Assembly: GCA_965243285.1 (NCBI GenBank)
Contig: OZ251537.1
Coordinates: 868,001 to 932,000, forward strand
DNA: 64,000 nucleotides
Source: JAHRAW01 sp965243285
GTDB lineage: Bacteria; Pseudomonadota; Gammaproteobacteria; Arenicellales; Poriferihabitantaceae
Reading direction: 5' to 3'
The translations under genes were made by a program, and so were the position numbers. Each line of letters opens with the position of its first letter. Position 1 is the first letter of the stretch. This document shows positions 7,302 to 14,800 of the stretch, one piece after another. Below the pieces are notes generated by a model. It did no database searches, was not told the DNA's origin, and saw only the letters and a program-made list of their open reading frames with translations.

Positions 7302-8012
7302 CTATTCCTTATGTTCACTGGATTCGCCGTTAGATTCCCCAGATTCCTCGCCAAAATCCTCCCCCATCGCCAAAAAATTCCGTAATAACGCGTGGCCGTG
7401 TTCGGTGAGTAGGGATTCGGGGTGGAATTGCACGCCGACGGTGGCGCTGTCGCGATGTTCGATGGCCATGATTTCGTCATCCTCAGTCCAGGCGGTGACG
7501 GCGAGGCAAGCCGGCAGCGAGGCCGCTTGTAACGCCAGCGAGTGGTAGCGGGTGGCGCGAAAGGGCGAGGGCAGGCCGCGAAAAAGTCCCTCGCCGCCAT
7601 GGTGGATGCGCGAGATTTTGCCGTGCATCAAGCGCCGCGCGCGCACCACCCGGGCGCCGAAGGCTTGGCCGATGCACTGATGCCCGAGGCACACCCCCAG
7701 CACCGGAATACGCCCAGCGAAGCGCGTCACCGCCGCCACCGAAACGCCGGCCTCATCGGGCGTGCACGGCCCCGGCGAAATCGCCAAATACCGCGGCGCT
7801 AAGGCCTCGATGTCATCCACGCTGCGCTGGTCGTTGCGAATCACCGCCGCCATCGCGCCGAGTTCGCCGAAATACTGCACCAAGTTATAGGTGAAGGAAT
7901 CGTAGTTGTCGATGAGCGCCAACATGGTCGAATCGGCGGTCGAACCGGCGGTCGAAGCGGTGGAATCCGGCGGCGAATTTGGCCGTGAAGCCACGCAAGT
8001 TATCGAATCCAT
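7302..8012 (-). CDS. trpG: Anthranilate synthase component II (glutamine amidotransferase)
   Basis: This subunit supplies ammonia from glutamine to TrpE. It shows MLALIDNYDSFTYNLVQYFG, ISPGPCTPDEAG, GVCLGHQCIGQAFG (nucleophilic Cys) and GVQFHPESLLTEHG (His/Glu of the triad). The conserved domain begins at the Met at 7925, but the ATG at 8012 overlaps the stop of the preceding ORF as TGATG and has GAGGA upstream. I therefore prefer 8012, which adds a 29-residue tail of Asp-Ser repeats. No Shine-Dalgarno is visible before 7925. trpD, the usual next gene, is missing at this locus. Confidence 0.93.
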   Translation of the reverse strand: MDSITCVASRPNSPPDSTASTAGSTADSTMLALIDNYDSFTYNLVQYFGELGAMAAVIRNDQRSVDDIEALAPRYLAISPGPCTPDEAGVSVAAVTRFAGRIPVLGVCLGHQCIGQAFGARVVRARRLMHGKISRIHHGGEGLFRGLPSPFRATRYHSLALQAASLPACLAVTAWTEDDEIMAIEHRDSATVGVQFHPESLLTEHGHALLRNFLAMGEDFGEESGESNGESSEHKE

Positions 8013-8518
8013 CACCGACTCCTCGCTGAATCCGCAGGGAAAACCACGCCATCGGCCGAATCGAGCGAAGCTGTCGAATCCAACGCCGAAACTGCTGTCG
8101 AATTCACGGAATCCGCAGAATCTGGCATTGAATCCACCCCAAAATCTCCCAAATCCGCTTGATTCGCCGAATCTGGTACAGAATCCACCGCCAAAGCCGT
8201 GAAACCCACGAAACCCACGCGATATAGCGAATCCATCGCTGAAGTTGCAGAAACCAGCGCCGAATGTATCGATAAATCCACGAAATCCACGGAACCTACG
8301 GCCGAATCTATCGAATCTGGCACAGAATCCACCGCCAAAGCCGCGAAATCCACGAAACCCATGCGATATAGCGAATCCATCGCTGAAGTTGCAGAAACCA
8401 GCGCCGAATGTATCGATAAATCCACGAAATCCACGGAACCTACGGCCGAATCTATCGAATCTGGCACAGAATCCACCGCCAAAGCCGCGAAATCCACGAA
8501 ACCCATCGAATCCATCAT
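8012..8518 (-). CDS. Repeat-built ORF between trpE and trpG (168 codons)
   Basis: This open frame is made almost entirely of Asp-Ser-rich repeats: a 48-residue unit present twice in tandem, then a third partial and diverged unit. No family is recognised and no trpD-like motif is present. Its start overlaps the trpE stop (ATGATG) and its stop overlaps the trpG start as TGATG. The 30 bases at each junction are near-duplicates of each other (GCGAGGAATCGATGATGG versus GCGAGGAGTCGGTGATGG), with a Shine-Dalgarno GAGGA inside. It could be translated by coupling and serve only as a ribosome bridge between trpE and trpG. Whether a stable protein is made is unknown. Confidence 0.45.
   Translation of the reverse strand: MMDSMGFVDFAALAVDSVPDSIDSAVGSVDFVDLSIHSALVSATSAMDSLYRMGFVDFAALAVDSVPDSIDSAVGSVDFVDLSIHSALVSATSAMDSLYRVGFVGFTALAVDSVPDSANQADLGDFGVDSMPDSADSVNSTAVSALDSTASLDSADGVVFPADSARSR
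8219..8506. repeat. 144-bp tandem duplication
   Basis: Two adjacent 144-base units begin at 8219 and 8363 with GCGATATAGCGAATCC and are essentially identical, apart from the last bases. The length is a multiple of three, so the frame of the ORF on the minus strand is kept. Their sequence identity points to recent duplication or ongoing homogenisation. Confidence 0.9.
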
Positions 8519-10449
8519 CGATTCCTCGCCGAATCCGCCAACTTCGCTGATTCCATCGAATCTGACACCGAATCTCCGGTCGAATCGGCTAAATCGGGCG
8601 CCAAATCCCCCGCATCCCCCGAATCCCCCGCATCCCCCGAATCCCCCGCATCCCCCGAATCCCCCGAATCCCCCGAATTCCCCAAATCCACCAACCCCGC
8701 CTCCGCCATGGCCACCGCCCGATACACCGCGCGACCCTTGTTCATGGCTTCAGCCCACTCGCCGGCCGGAGTGGAATCGGCGACGATGCCGCCGCCAGTT
8801 TGGATGTATACCACGCGGTCTTTGATGAGGGCGGTGCGGATGGCGATGGCGGCGTCCAGGTTGCCGTTCCAGCCGATGTAGCCGATGGCGCCGGAGTAAA
8901 TGCCGCGTTTGTCGGGCTCCAATTCCTCGATGATTTCCAGTGCCCGCACCTTGGGCGCGCCGGAAAGCGTGCCGGCCGGGAAGGCGGCTTTGAGCACATC
9001 GATGGCGTCCAAACCGGCCGCGATGCGCCCGCTTACATTCGAGACGATGTGCATCACATGCGAGTATTTTTCCACCAGCATTTTTTCGGTGACCGCCACG
9101 CTGCCGATGCGCGCCACCCGCCCGACATCGTTGCGCCCCAAATCCACCAGCATCAAATGTTCGGCCAGTTCCTTGGGGTCGGCGAGCAAATCCGCCGCCA
9201 GCGCGGCGTCTTCGGCCGCATTCGCGCCGCGCCGGCGCGTGCCGGCGATGGGGCGCAGCGTCACTTCATCGCCTTCCAAGCGCACCAGAATTTCCGGCGA
9301 GGCGCCGGCGATGTGAAAATCGCCCAAATCCAAATAATACATATAAGGCGATGGATTTAAGGTGCGCAGGGCGCGGTATAAATCCAGCGGCGGGGCGGTG
9401 TACGGCAATGAAATGCGCTGCGAGATGACCACTTGGAAGACATCGCCGGCGGCAATGTAGTCGCGGCATTTTTCCACCGCCGCCTCGAATTGCGGGCGCG
9501 GGAAGGAGGAGGGGAAGTCGGCTTCGGCGGCTTCGGCGGCTTCGGCGGCGGCTTCGGCGGCAGGTTTGGTCGAGTTCGCGGATTGCGCGCCAGATTCGGC
9601 AGATTCGCTGGCAGATTTGGCGGATTCAGCGGATTGCGCGCCAGATTCGGTAGATTCAGCCCGAAATTCGGCGGATTTGCCGCCATATTGGGGGGATTCA
9701 GCCGGTTTATCGGTGGATTCGCCGGCGGATTTGATGGATTCAGCCATCGGGCGACCGGCGGCGACCGACCTGGCGCCGCGTCGCCCGGCCGAGGTCGCCG
9801 AGGCCGGCGCTGGCGCCGCGAGTTGGTCGACTAACGCCTGCAGTCGAAACTGCGTCGCTTGCCAGGCGTCGGCGGCGCCAGCGCCGGCCAAGCCAGGGTC
9901 GACATGCACGATGATCTGCAAGCGCCCGCTCAAATTATCGAACACCACCACTTCGTCCGATACCAGCAGCAGAATATCCGGCGCGCCCACCGGGTCGGGG
10001 GTGGGATTGGCGCCGAGGTGCGGCTCGATATAGCGCACCGCGTCATAGCCGAAAAAACCCACCAGCCCGCCGCAAAAGCGCGGCATGGCGGCGATTTCCG
10101 GCGCCCGCCGGCGTTTTTGATGGGCGCGCACCTCGTGCAGCGGGTCAGCGCGCGCCACCTCGCGGGTGACCACATCGCCGCCATCGCGCCGTTCAATCTC
10201 GCGCCAACAATCGCCGCGCACCTCGATACGCCGCCGGCACGGCAGCCCGATGGTGGAATATCGCCCCCACTTTTCGCCGCCCTGCACCGATTCCAGCAAA
10301 TAACTATAGGGCGCCGCCGCCAGTTTCAAATACGCGGAAAGCGGCGTCTCCAAATCCGCCAACACCTGCCGCACCAGCGGAATGCAGTTATACCCCTGCG
10401 CGGCGTAGCGATTGAACTGCGCTTGGCTGAGGTGGGCAGGAGTTGACAA
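8515..10449 (-). CDS. trpE: Anthranilate synthase component I with two repeat-derived insertions
   Basis: This subunit converts chorismate and ammonia to anthranilate. It has the feedback-site segment LLESVQGGEKWGRYS at the N-terminus. The catalytic domain shows AGASPEILVRLEG, PIAGTRRRGAN, LMLVDLGRNDVGRV, VEKYSHVMHIVSNVSG, LSGAPKVRALEI and GIYSGAIGYIGW. At 644 residues it exceeds the usual 490-520. The excess is an Ala/Ser/Glu-rich linker of about 100 residues between the two domains (9500-9800), which carries eight GATTC sites, and a C-terminal tail of GDSGDAGDS repeats (8530-8700). The start codon is TTG at 10449 with no clear Shine-Dalgarno. Both inserts fall outside the catalytic core, so activity is plausibly kept. 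Confidence 0.93.
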   Translation of the reverse strand: MSTPAHLSQAQFNRYAAQGYNCIPLVRQVLADLETPLSAYLKLAAAPYSYLLESVQGGEKWGRYSTIGLPCRRRIEVRGDCWREIERRDGGDVVTREVARADPLHEVRAHQKRRRAPEIAAMPRFCGGLVGFFGYDAVRYIEPHLGANPTPDPVGAPDILLLVSDEVVVFDNLSGRLQIIVHVDPGLAGAGAADAWQATQFRLQALVDQLAAPAPASATSAGRRGARSVAAGRPMAESIKSAGESTDKPAESPQYGGKSAEFRAESTESGAQSAESAKSASESAESGAQSANSTKPAAEAAAEAAEAAEADFPSSFPRPQFEAAVEKCRDYIAAGDVFQVVISQRISLPYTAPPLDLYRALRTLNPSPYMYYLDLGDFHIAGASPEILVRLEGDEVTLRPIAGTRRRGANAAEDAALAADLLADPKELAEHLMLVDLGRNDVGRVARIGSVAVTEKMLVEKYSHVMHIVSNVSGRIAAGLDAIDVLKAAFPAGTLSGAPKVRALEIIEELEPDKRGIYSGAIGYIGWNGNLDAAIAIRTALIKDRVVYIQTGGGIVADSTPAGEWAEAMNKGRAVYRAVAMAEAGLVDLGNSGDSGDSGDAGDSGDAGDSGDAGDLAPDLADSTGDSVSDSMESAKLADSARNR

Positions 10450-10479
10450 GGTTTTAGCGCGGGCTGGGGGTTTTAATGC

Positions 10480-10830
10480 CGATTGCGGCGAGGTTTTAGG
10501 TGAATGTTGCGTGATTTTGATGTTGGCTTTGGGTTTTGATTTTGATTTTGATTTTGGCTTTTAAGGTTTTGCTCCCCCCCGTGCTTCATCTGGGGGGAGT
10601 CAAATCAGGCGGCTTTATCGCCTGATTTGGTGGGGGGGCTGTTGATGTTGGTCTTTTCGCTTTTGGCTTTAAATTTTCAACCCATTAGTCCAAATGAGGG
10701 ACTATGTAAAAACCAACAGCCAAGTCAAAAGCAAGTCAAAAGCCAAAAGCAAAAGCCAAAAGCAAAAGCCAAAAGCAAAAGCCAAAAGCAAAAGCCAAAA
10801 GCAAAAGCAAAAGCCAAAAGCCAACCCCGA
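10480..10830. repeat. Large imperfect palindrome of simple repeats with hairpin core
   Basis: The gap between rpe and trpE holds no gene. The left arm is TTTTGATTTTGATTTTGGC-like and the right arm (10732-10825) is an array of CAAAAGC/AAAAGC units, so the arms are roughly complementary. The core has hairpin CTCCCCCC/GGGGGGAG at 10572-10599 with a TGCTTCATC loop and hairpin AAATCAGGCG/CGCCTGATTT at 10602-10628. The module CAACCCATTAGTCCAAATGA, shared with A-elements, follows near 10677. Element termini are absent. Confidence 0.8.
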
Positions 10831-10833
10831 CCA

Positions 10834-11517
10834 TCACCTCGACAATTCCGCGCGCAAGGCGGCTACTACGCTGTCGTAACCATGCGCATCGGCGGCCTTA
10901 GACGCGCCGAAAATGGCGCTGCCGGCGACAAAAGTGTCGGCCCCGGCGGCGGCGATGGCGGCGATATTTCCCAGCCCGACACCGCCGTCCACGCTCAAGC
11001 GAATATCGCGGCCGCTGGCGTCGATAAGGCGGCGGGCTTCGGCTAATTTGCCCAAAGTGGCGTCGATAAAGCGCTGGCCGCCGAAACCGGGGTTTACCGA
11101 CATCAGCAAGATCATGTCCACCTGGTCGATAACATAGCGCAGCGCCTCCAGCCCGCTGGCGGGATTGAAGGCCAAGCCGGGGGCGCAGCCGTGCTCGCGA
11201 ATTAGGCGTAACGAGCGGTGTACATGGGGCGAGGCTTCGGGGTGAAAGGTGATGTAGGTGGCGCCGGCGGCGGCGAAATCGGGGATGATGCGATCCACCG
11301 GCGCCACCATCAAATGCACATCGATGGGCGCGATGATGCCGCAGCGGCGCAGCGCCGCGCATATCGGCGGGCCGAAGGTCAAATTCGGCACATAATGGTT
11401 GTCCATTACATCGAGGTGCACCATATCGGCGCCGGCGGCGAGTACTTGGCGCACTTCCTCGCCCAGCCGAGCTAGGTCGGCGGCGAGAATCGAAGGGGCG
11501 ATAAGGCGCTCGGGCAT
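10834..11517 (-). CDS. rpe: Ribulose-phosphate 3-epimerase
   Basis: This 227-residue TIM-barrel enzyme interconverts ribulose-5-P and xylulose-5-P in the pentose phosphate pathway. Motifs seen are LIAPSILAADLARLG, MVHLDVMDNHYVPNLTFG (metal His/Asp), IDVHLMV, MSVNPGFGGQRF and RLSVDGGVGLGN. It starts at the ATG at 11517. In many gammaproteobacteria the order is rpe-gph-trpE; here rpe sits upstream of trpE, but gph has moved to 62500-63222 in the same window. Confidence 0.95.
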   Translation of the reverse strand: MPERLIAPSILAADLARLGEEVRQVLAAGADMVHLDVMDNHYVPNLTFGPPICAALRRCGIIAPIDVHLMVAPVDRIIPDFAAAGATYITFHPEASPHVHRSLRLIREHGCAPGLAFNPASGLEALRYVIDQVDMILLMSVNPGFGGQRFIDATLGKLAEARRLIDASGRDIRLSVDGGVGLGNIAAIAAAGADTFVAGSAIFGASKAADAHGYDSVVAALRAELSR

Positions 11518-11519
11518 GG

Positions 11520-11625
11520 TCGATTATCGGAGTCGATTGTCGGGGTCGATTATCGGGGTCGATTCGATATCAGCGTCGATTATCGGGGCGATTCGATATC
11601 AGCGTAGCCGATTCGCCCTTGATTT
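11520..11625. repeat. Tandem GTCGATTATCGG-type repeats upstream of rpe
   Basis: Immediately upstream of the rpe start codon are at least four imperfect direct copies of a 13-base unit, GTCGATTATCGGG, and two copies of GATTCGATATCAGC. No promoter could be assigned with confidence. They may be another simple-repeat expansion, or operators. Confidence 0.6.
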
Positions 11626-11801
11626 TCACCGATTTTGGCGCTGGCTTGAGGGCGACGCGGTTAAGATTTAAGGGGCATGGCGCGTATATTACAATGCGCG
11701 CCATCGACGGCGGCAGTCATTGTTAATGCGCAGCGGACGGACCTGCGGCGGCGGCCCCAGTGCCCCGGCCGCGAACCCATAAAACCGCGAAAGACCGCTA
11801 A

Positions 11802-14800
11802 ATGTCACCATCGCCCCATCAAAAAACAGCGGAAAACACGCTGCAGGCGTTGCGCAAGCGGTTGTTGGACCTCAGCGGGCGCAATCCCTTGCTCAATTTT
11901 CGGCATCTTAAAGGCGGCAGCCTGCGCATCGCTCAGTGGTCGCCGGACAACTTGGTCGAAAAGTTGTTGGCGGAGACCGAAATGCGGATGTTGGCGGTGC
12001 CTGCGCCGACCCCAGCCGAGCTCAGCGCAGCGGCGCCGCCCACCGCCGTTGGCGCGTCGAGTCACGCCGCCAAGTTCGCGCAACATCGCCCCGGCGCCGC
12101 GCAGTGGGCGCAATATTTGGGATTATTGGGCGACTCCGCTGGGCTGACCGCCGATTCCACCGCGTTATCCGCCGATTCCGCAACACCGCCGGTCGATTCA
12201 GTCCCGCCGGCCGCCGAAGCCCCCGCCCAGCCCGACAATAACGCGATTCAGACGCTGTTATACGCCGATGAATTGGAGCCGCGCCTGCGCGCCTTGCGGC
12301 AGCGGGCTGAATCCGCCATCCAAGAAATGGGCGTGAACATCCTCTATGTGGCGGTGGGTTTTTTGCAGTGGCAAGACGCCGGCGCCGCCGAAACCCGCCT
12401 CGCCCCCTTGTTTATGGTGCCGGTGCGGTTGCGAAAAGGGCGCGCCAATCGGCCCGGCGGCGGCGCCCCGTATACCCTCAAATATTCCGGCGAAGACCCC
12501 ATCCCCAACCTATCATTGCGGGAAAAATTGGCCGCCGATTTCGGCCTCGAACTGCCGCAGTGGGATGAAAATGCCGCGGCGCAGGATTATTTGGCGCAAG
12601 TGCAGGCGGTGGTGGCAAAAACCCAGCCGGGCTGGCGAGTGCGCCCCCATATGGCGTTGGCGCTGCTGAATTTCAGCACATTATTGATGTATCTCGATTT
12701 AGACCCGGCGCGCTGGCCGCCGCAACAGGGCGTCGCCGCCCATCCGGTGGCGAGGCGACTGTTGGCCGCCGCCAGCGCCGCCTGGGCGGCTCCGGCGACG
12801 GCCGCCCAGGCCACTAAGCGGCCGTGGCGCGCCGATTATGCGGTGGATGACATCGCCGGCCTGCACGCCCGCTACCCGCTGGCGGACGATGCCGACCGGG
12901 CCCAATACAGCGCCGTCATCGATGCCGTCCGCGGTAAGAATTTAATCATCGAGGGGCCGCCGGGCACCGGCAAATCGCAAACCATCACCAACCTGATAGC
13001 GGCGGCCATGGCGAGCGGCAAAAAAGTGCTGTTCGTGGCCGAAAAACTGGCCGCGCTGCAGGTGGTGCAACGGCGGCTGCGCGCCGCCGGATTAGGCGAT
13101 TTTTGTTTGCACTTGCACAGCCGCAAAGCGGCCCGCCGACAACTGCTCGCCGAGGTGAAAAAACGCTTGGACAAGCGCCATGGCTACCCCCGCCCGACCG
13201 GCCTCGAGGCCGCCATCGAGGCCTATGAGGAGAAAAAAACCCAGCTGCGGCGCGGTGTCGAGCGCCTCCATCAACCGTGGAAAAACACCGGCCACACGCC
13301 GCGCGATATTTTCATGGCGGCCACCCGCCACGCCCAAACCATTGCCGTCGATAACCTCGGCGAGCTGCATCCACGCGGCTGCAACGGCGAACGCTGGGAT
13401 GCGAGCGCGGCGCGGCGCGCGGCGGCGCAATTCGAGCGCTTCTGTGAGATTTACCGCGTCGTCGCCGGCGAAAAATTCGCGCTGCGCCAGCATGCTTGGC
13501 ATGGGGTGCGCAACGCCGCCTTGCGACGCGCCGATTTCGCCCCGGTGGCAGCGGCCTTAGCCGACTGGAGCCAAGCGCTGCGCCAGCTGGACGCGACGCG
13601 GCCGGCAATCGCCGCGGCGCTGCATTGCCAGCCCGACGAAACGCCGGACTCCATCAGCGGCCTAGAGACGCTACTGGCGGAGATTAAGCATTTGCCCGAG
13701 GCTCGCGAAAATGCCTGGCTGGCGCATTTGCCGAGCTGGCGCGGCGCCGATTTGCAGCGGGCGCAACAGGGGCTGGATTTATTCGACGATATTCAGGCGC
13801 GCTACGCCACGCTCGCGCAGCAGGTGGGGGCGAAAATCGTGCAAGATTGGTCGCGAGTGGACGGCTTCCTCAGCGGCGCGGAAAAACTACATCGATTAGT
13901 CGATGAAAATGTCACCTGGGGGCGGTTGACGGCGGCCGCGGCCGGGTTGGATGCATTGCGCCGACAACTCGCCGAGCTCGCGGCGCCGCAGCGGCGCCTG
14001 GGCGCGGCGCTGGATGAAAAGGTCGCCGCCCGGTTGTCGCTCACCGAGGGCGGTTTGGTTGAATTATCGGCTTTCGTCGAGCTGGCGGCGGCGCTGCCGT
14101 TGCGCTATTGGCAGCGCCGCCATGCCAGGTTCGAAAACCCGGCGTTAGATGCGCTGTTGCCAGCCTTGCGCAAAGAGCTTGTGCCGTTGCAAGCGCTGCG
14201 CAAGGAGCTCGGCGGGGTGTTCAATCTGGATAGTTTGCCCAGCCGACATGAATTATTGCGCTTGCGCAAGGTGTTGCATGACGGCGGCACTTTTTGCTGG
14301 TTCTCGCGCGATTGGCGCGCCGCGCACCGCACAACCTTCGGCTATGCGGCCGGTCTGCGCGGCAAATTCGCGCTGGCCAAAAGTATCGGCCGCTATGCCG
14401 CCGCCCGACGCGCCGAGTTGCTGGAAAAAGCCGCGGATTTTGTTGCCCGCCGCCACCACTTGCTGCGCAACCGGCGCTATGCCGCCACCTTAGGCGACCG
14501 CATGCGCGGCTTAGATACCGATTTCGCGGAACTGCAAAGCTTGCGCCGCTGGTATCAAAAAATCCACGACCGCTATGGCGCTGATTCGCCCATGGCCGAT
14601 GCGGCGCGCAACTTAAAACCCGAGCTGGCGCGAGAGATGCACGCCGTGGCCGAACAAGCCGTGCTGAAAACGGCGTTGGCGGGCTGGGTCGAGCTCAAAA
14701 AAATCTTCGCGCCAGCCGCCGCCGGGCTGAAAAACACCCGTCTGGACGGCGCCGACGGCGCCATCTTGCAACTATTGAGGCCGCTGGAAAGCGCCCTGGG

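Larger units (their letters stand above)
7921..8700. repeat. GANTC-dense microrepeat region
   Basis: I count by eye about 32 GANTC sites here, mostly GAATC on the + strand with a few GATTC and GACTC. About three would be expected for a site with four specified bases. They are spaced irregularly, 6-30 bases apart, often in multiples of three, and on the minus strand they encode Asp-Ser or Ser-Asp pairs. The region covers the 3' tail of trpE, the whole 168-codon ORF and the 5' extension of trpG. Confidence 0.85.

Noticed and set aside
6920..7333. Open frame of Lys-Ala-Lys-Ser repeats on the + strand
   Set aside because: It is the translation of the AAAAGC/CAAAGC hexamer array, with no ribosome site; the same DNA occurs between other genes.
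8012..8518. A degenerate trpD between trpE and trpG
   Set aside because: No phosphoribosyltransferase motif is readable in any frame; the sequence is wholly repeat-derived.
8199..8825. 208-codon + strand frame antisense to trpE and the repeat ORF
   Set aside because: It arises because GAATC repeats are open on both strands; it has no ribosome site and no family match, and it overlaps the conserved trpE 3' end.
10627..11046. Open frame of Lys-Ser-Gln-Lys repeats overlapping rpe
   Set aside because: Same hexamer array as above, running antisense into rpe.
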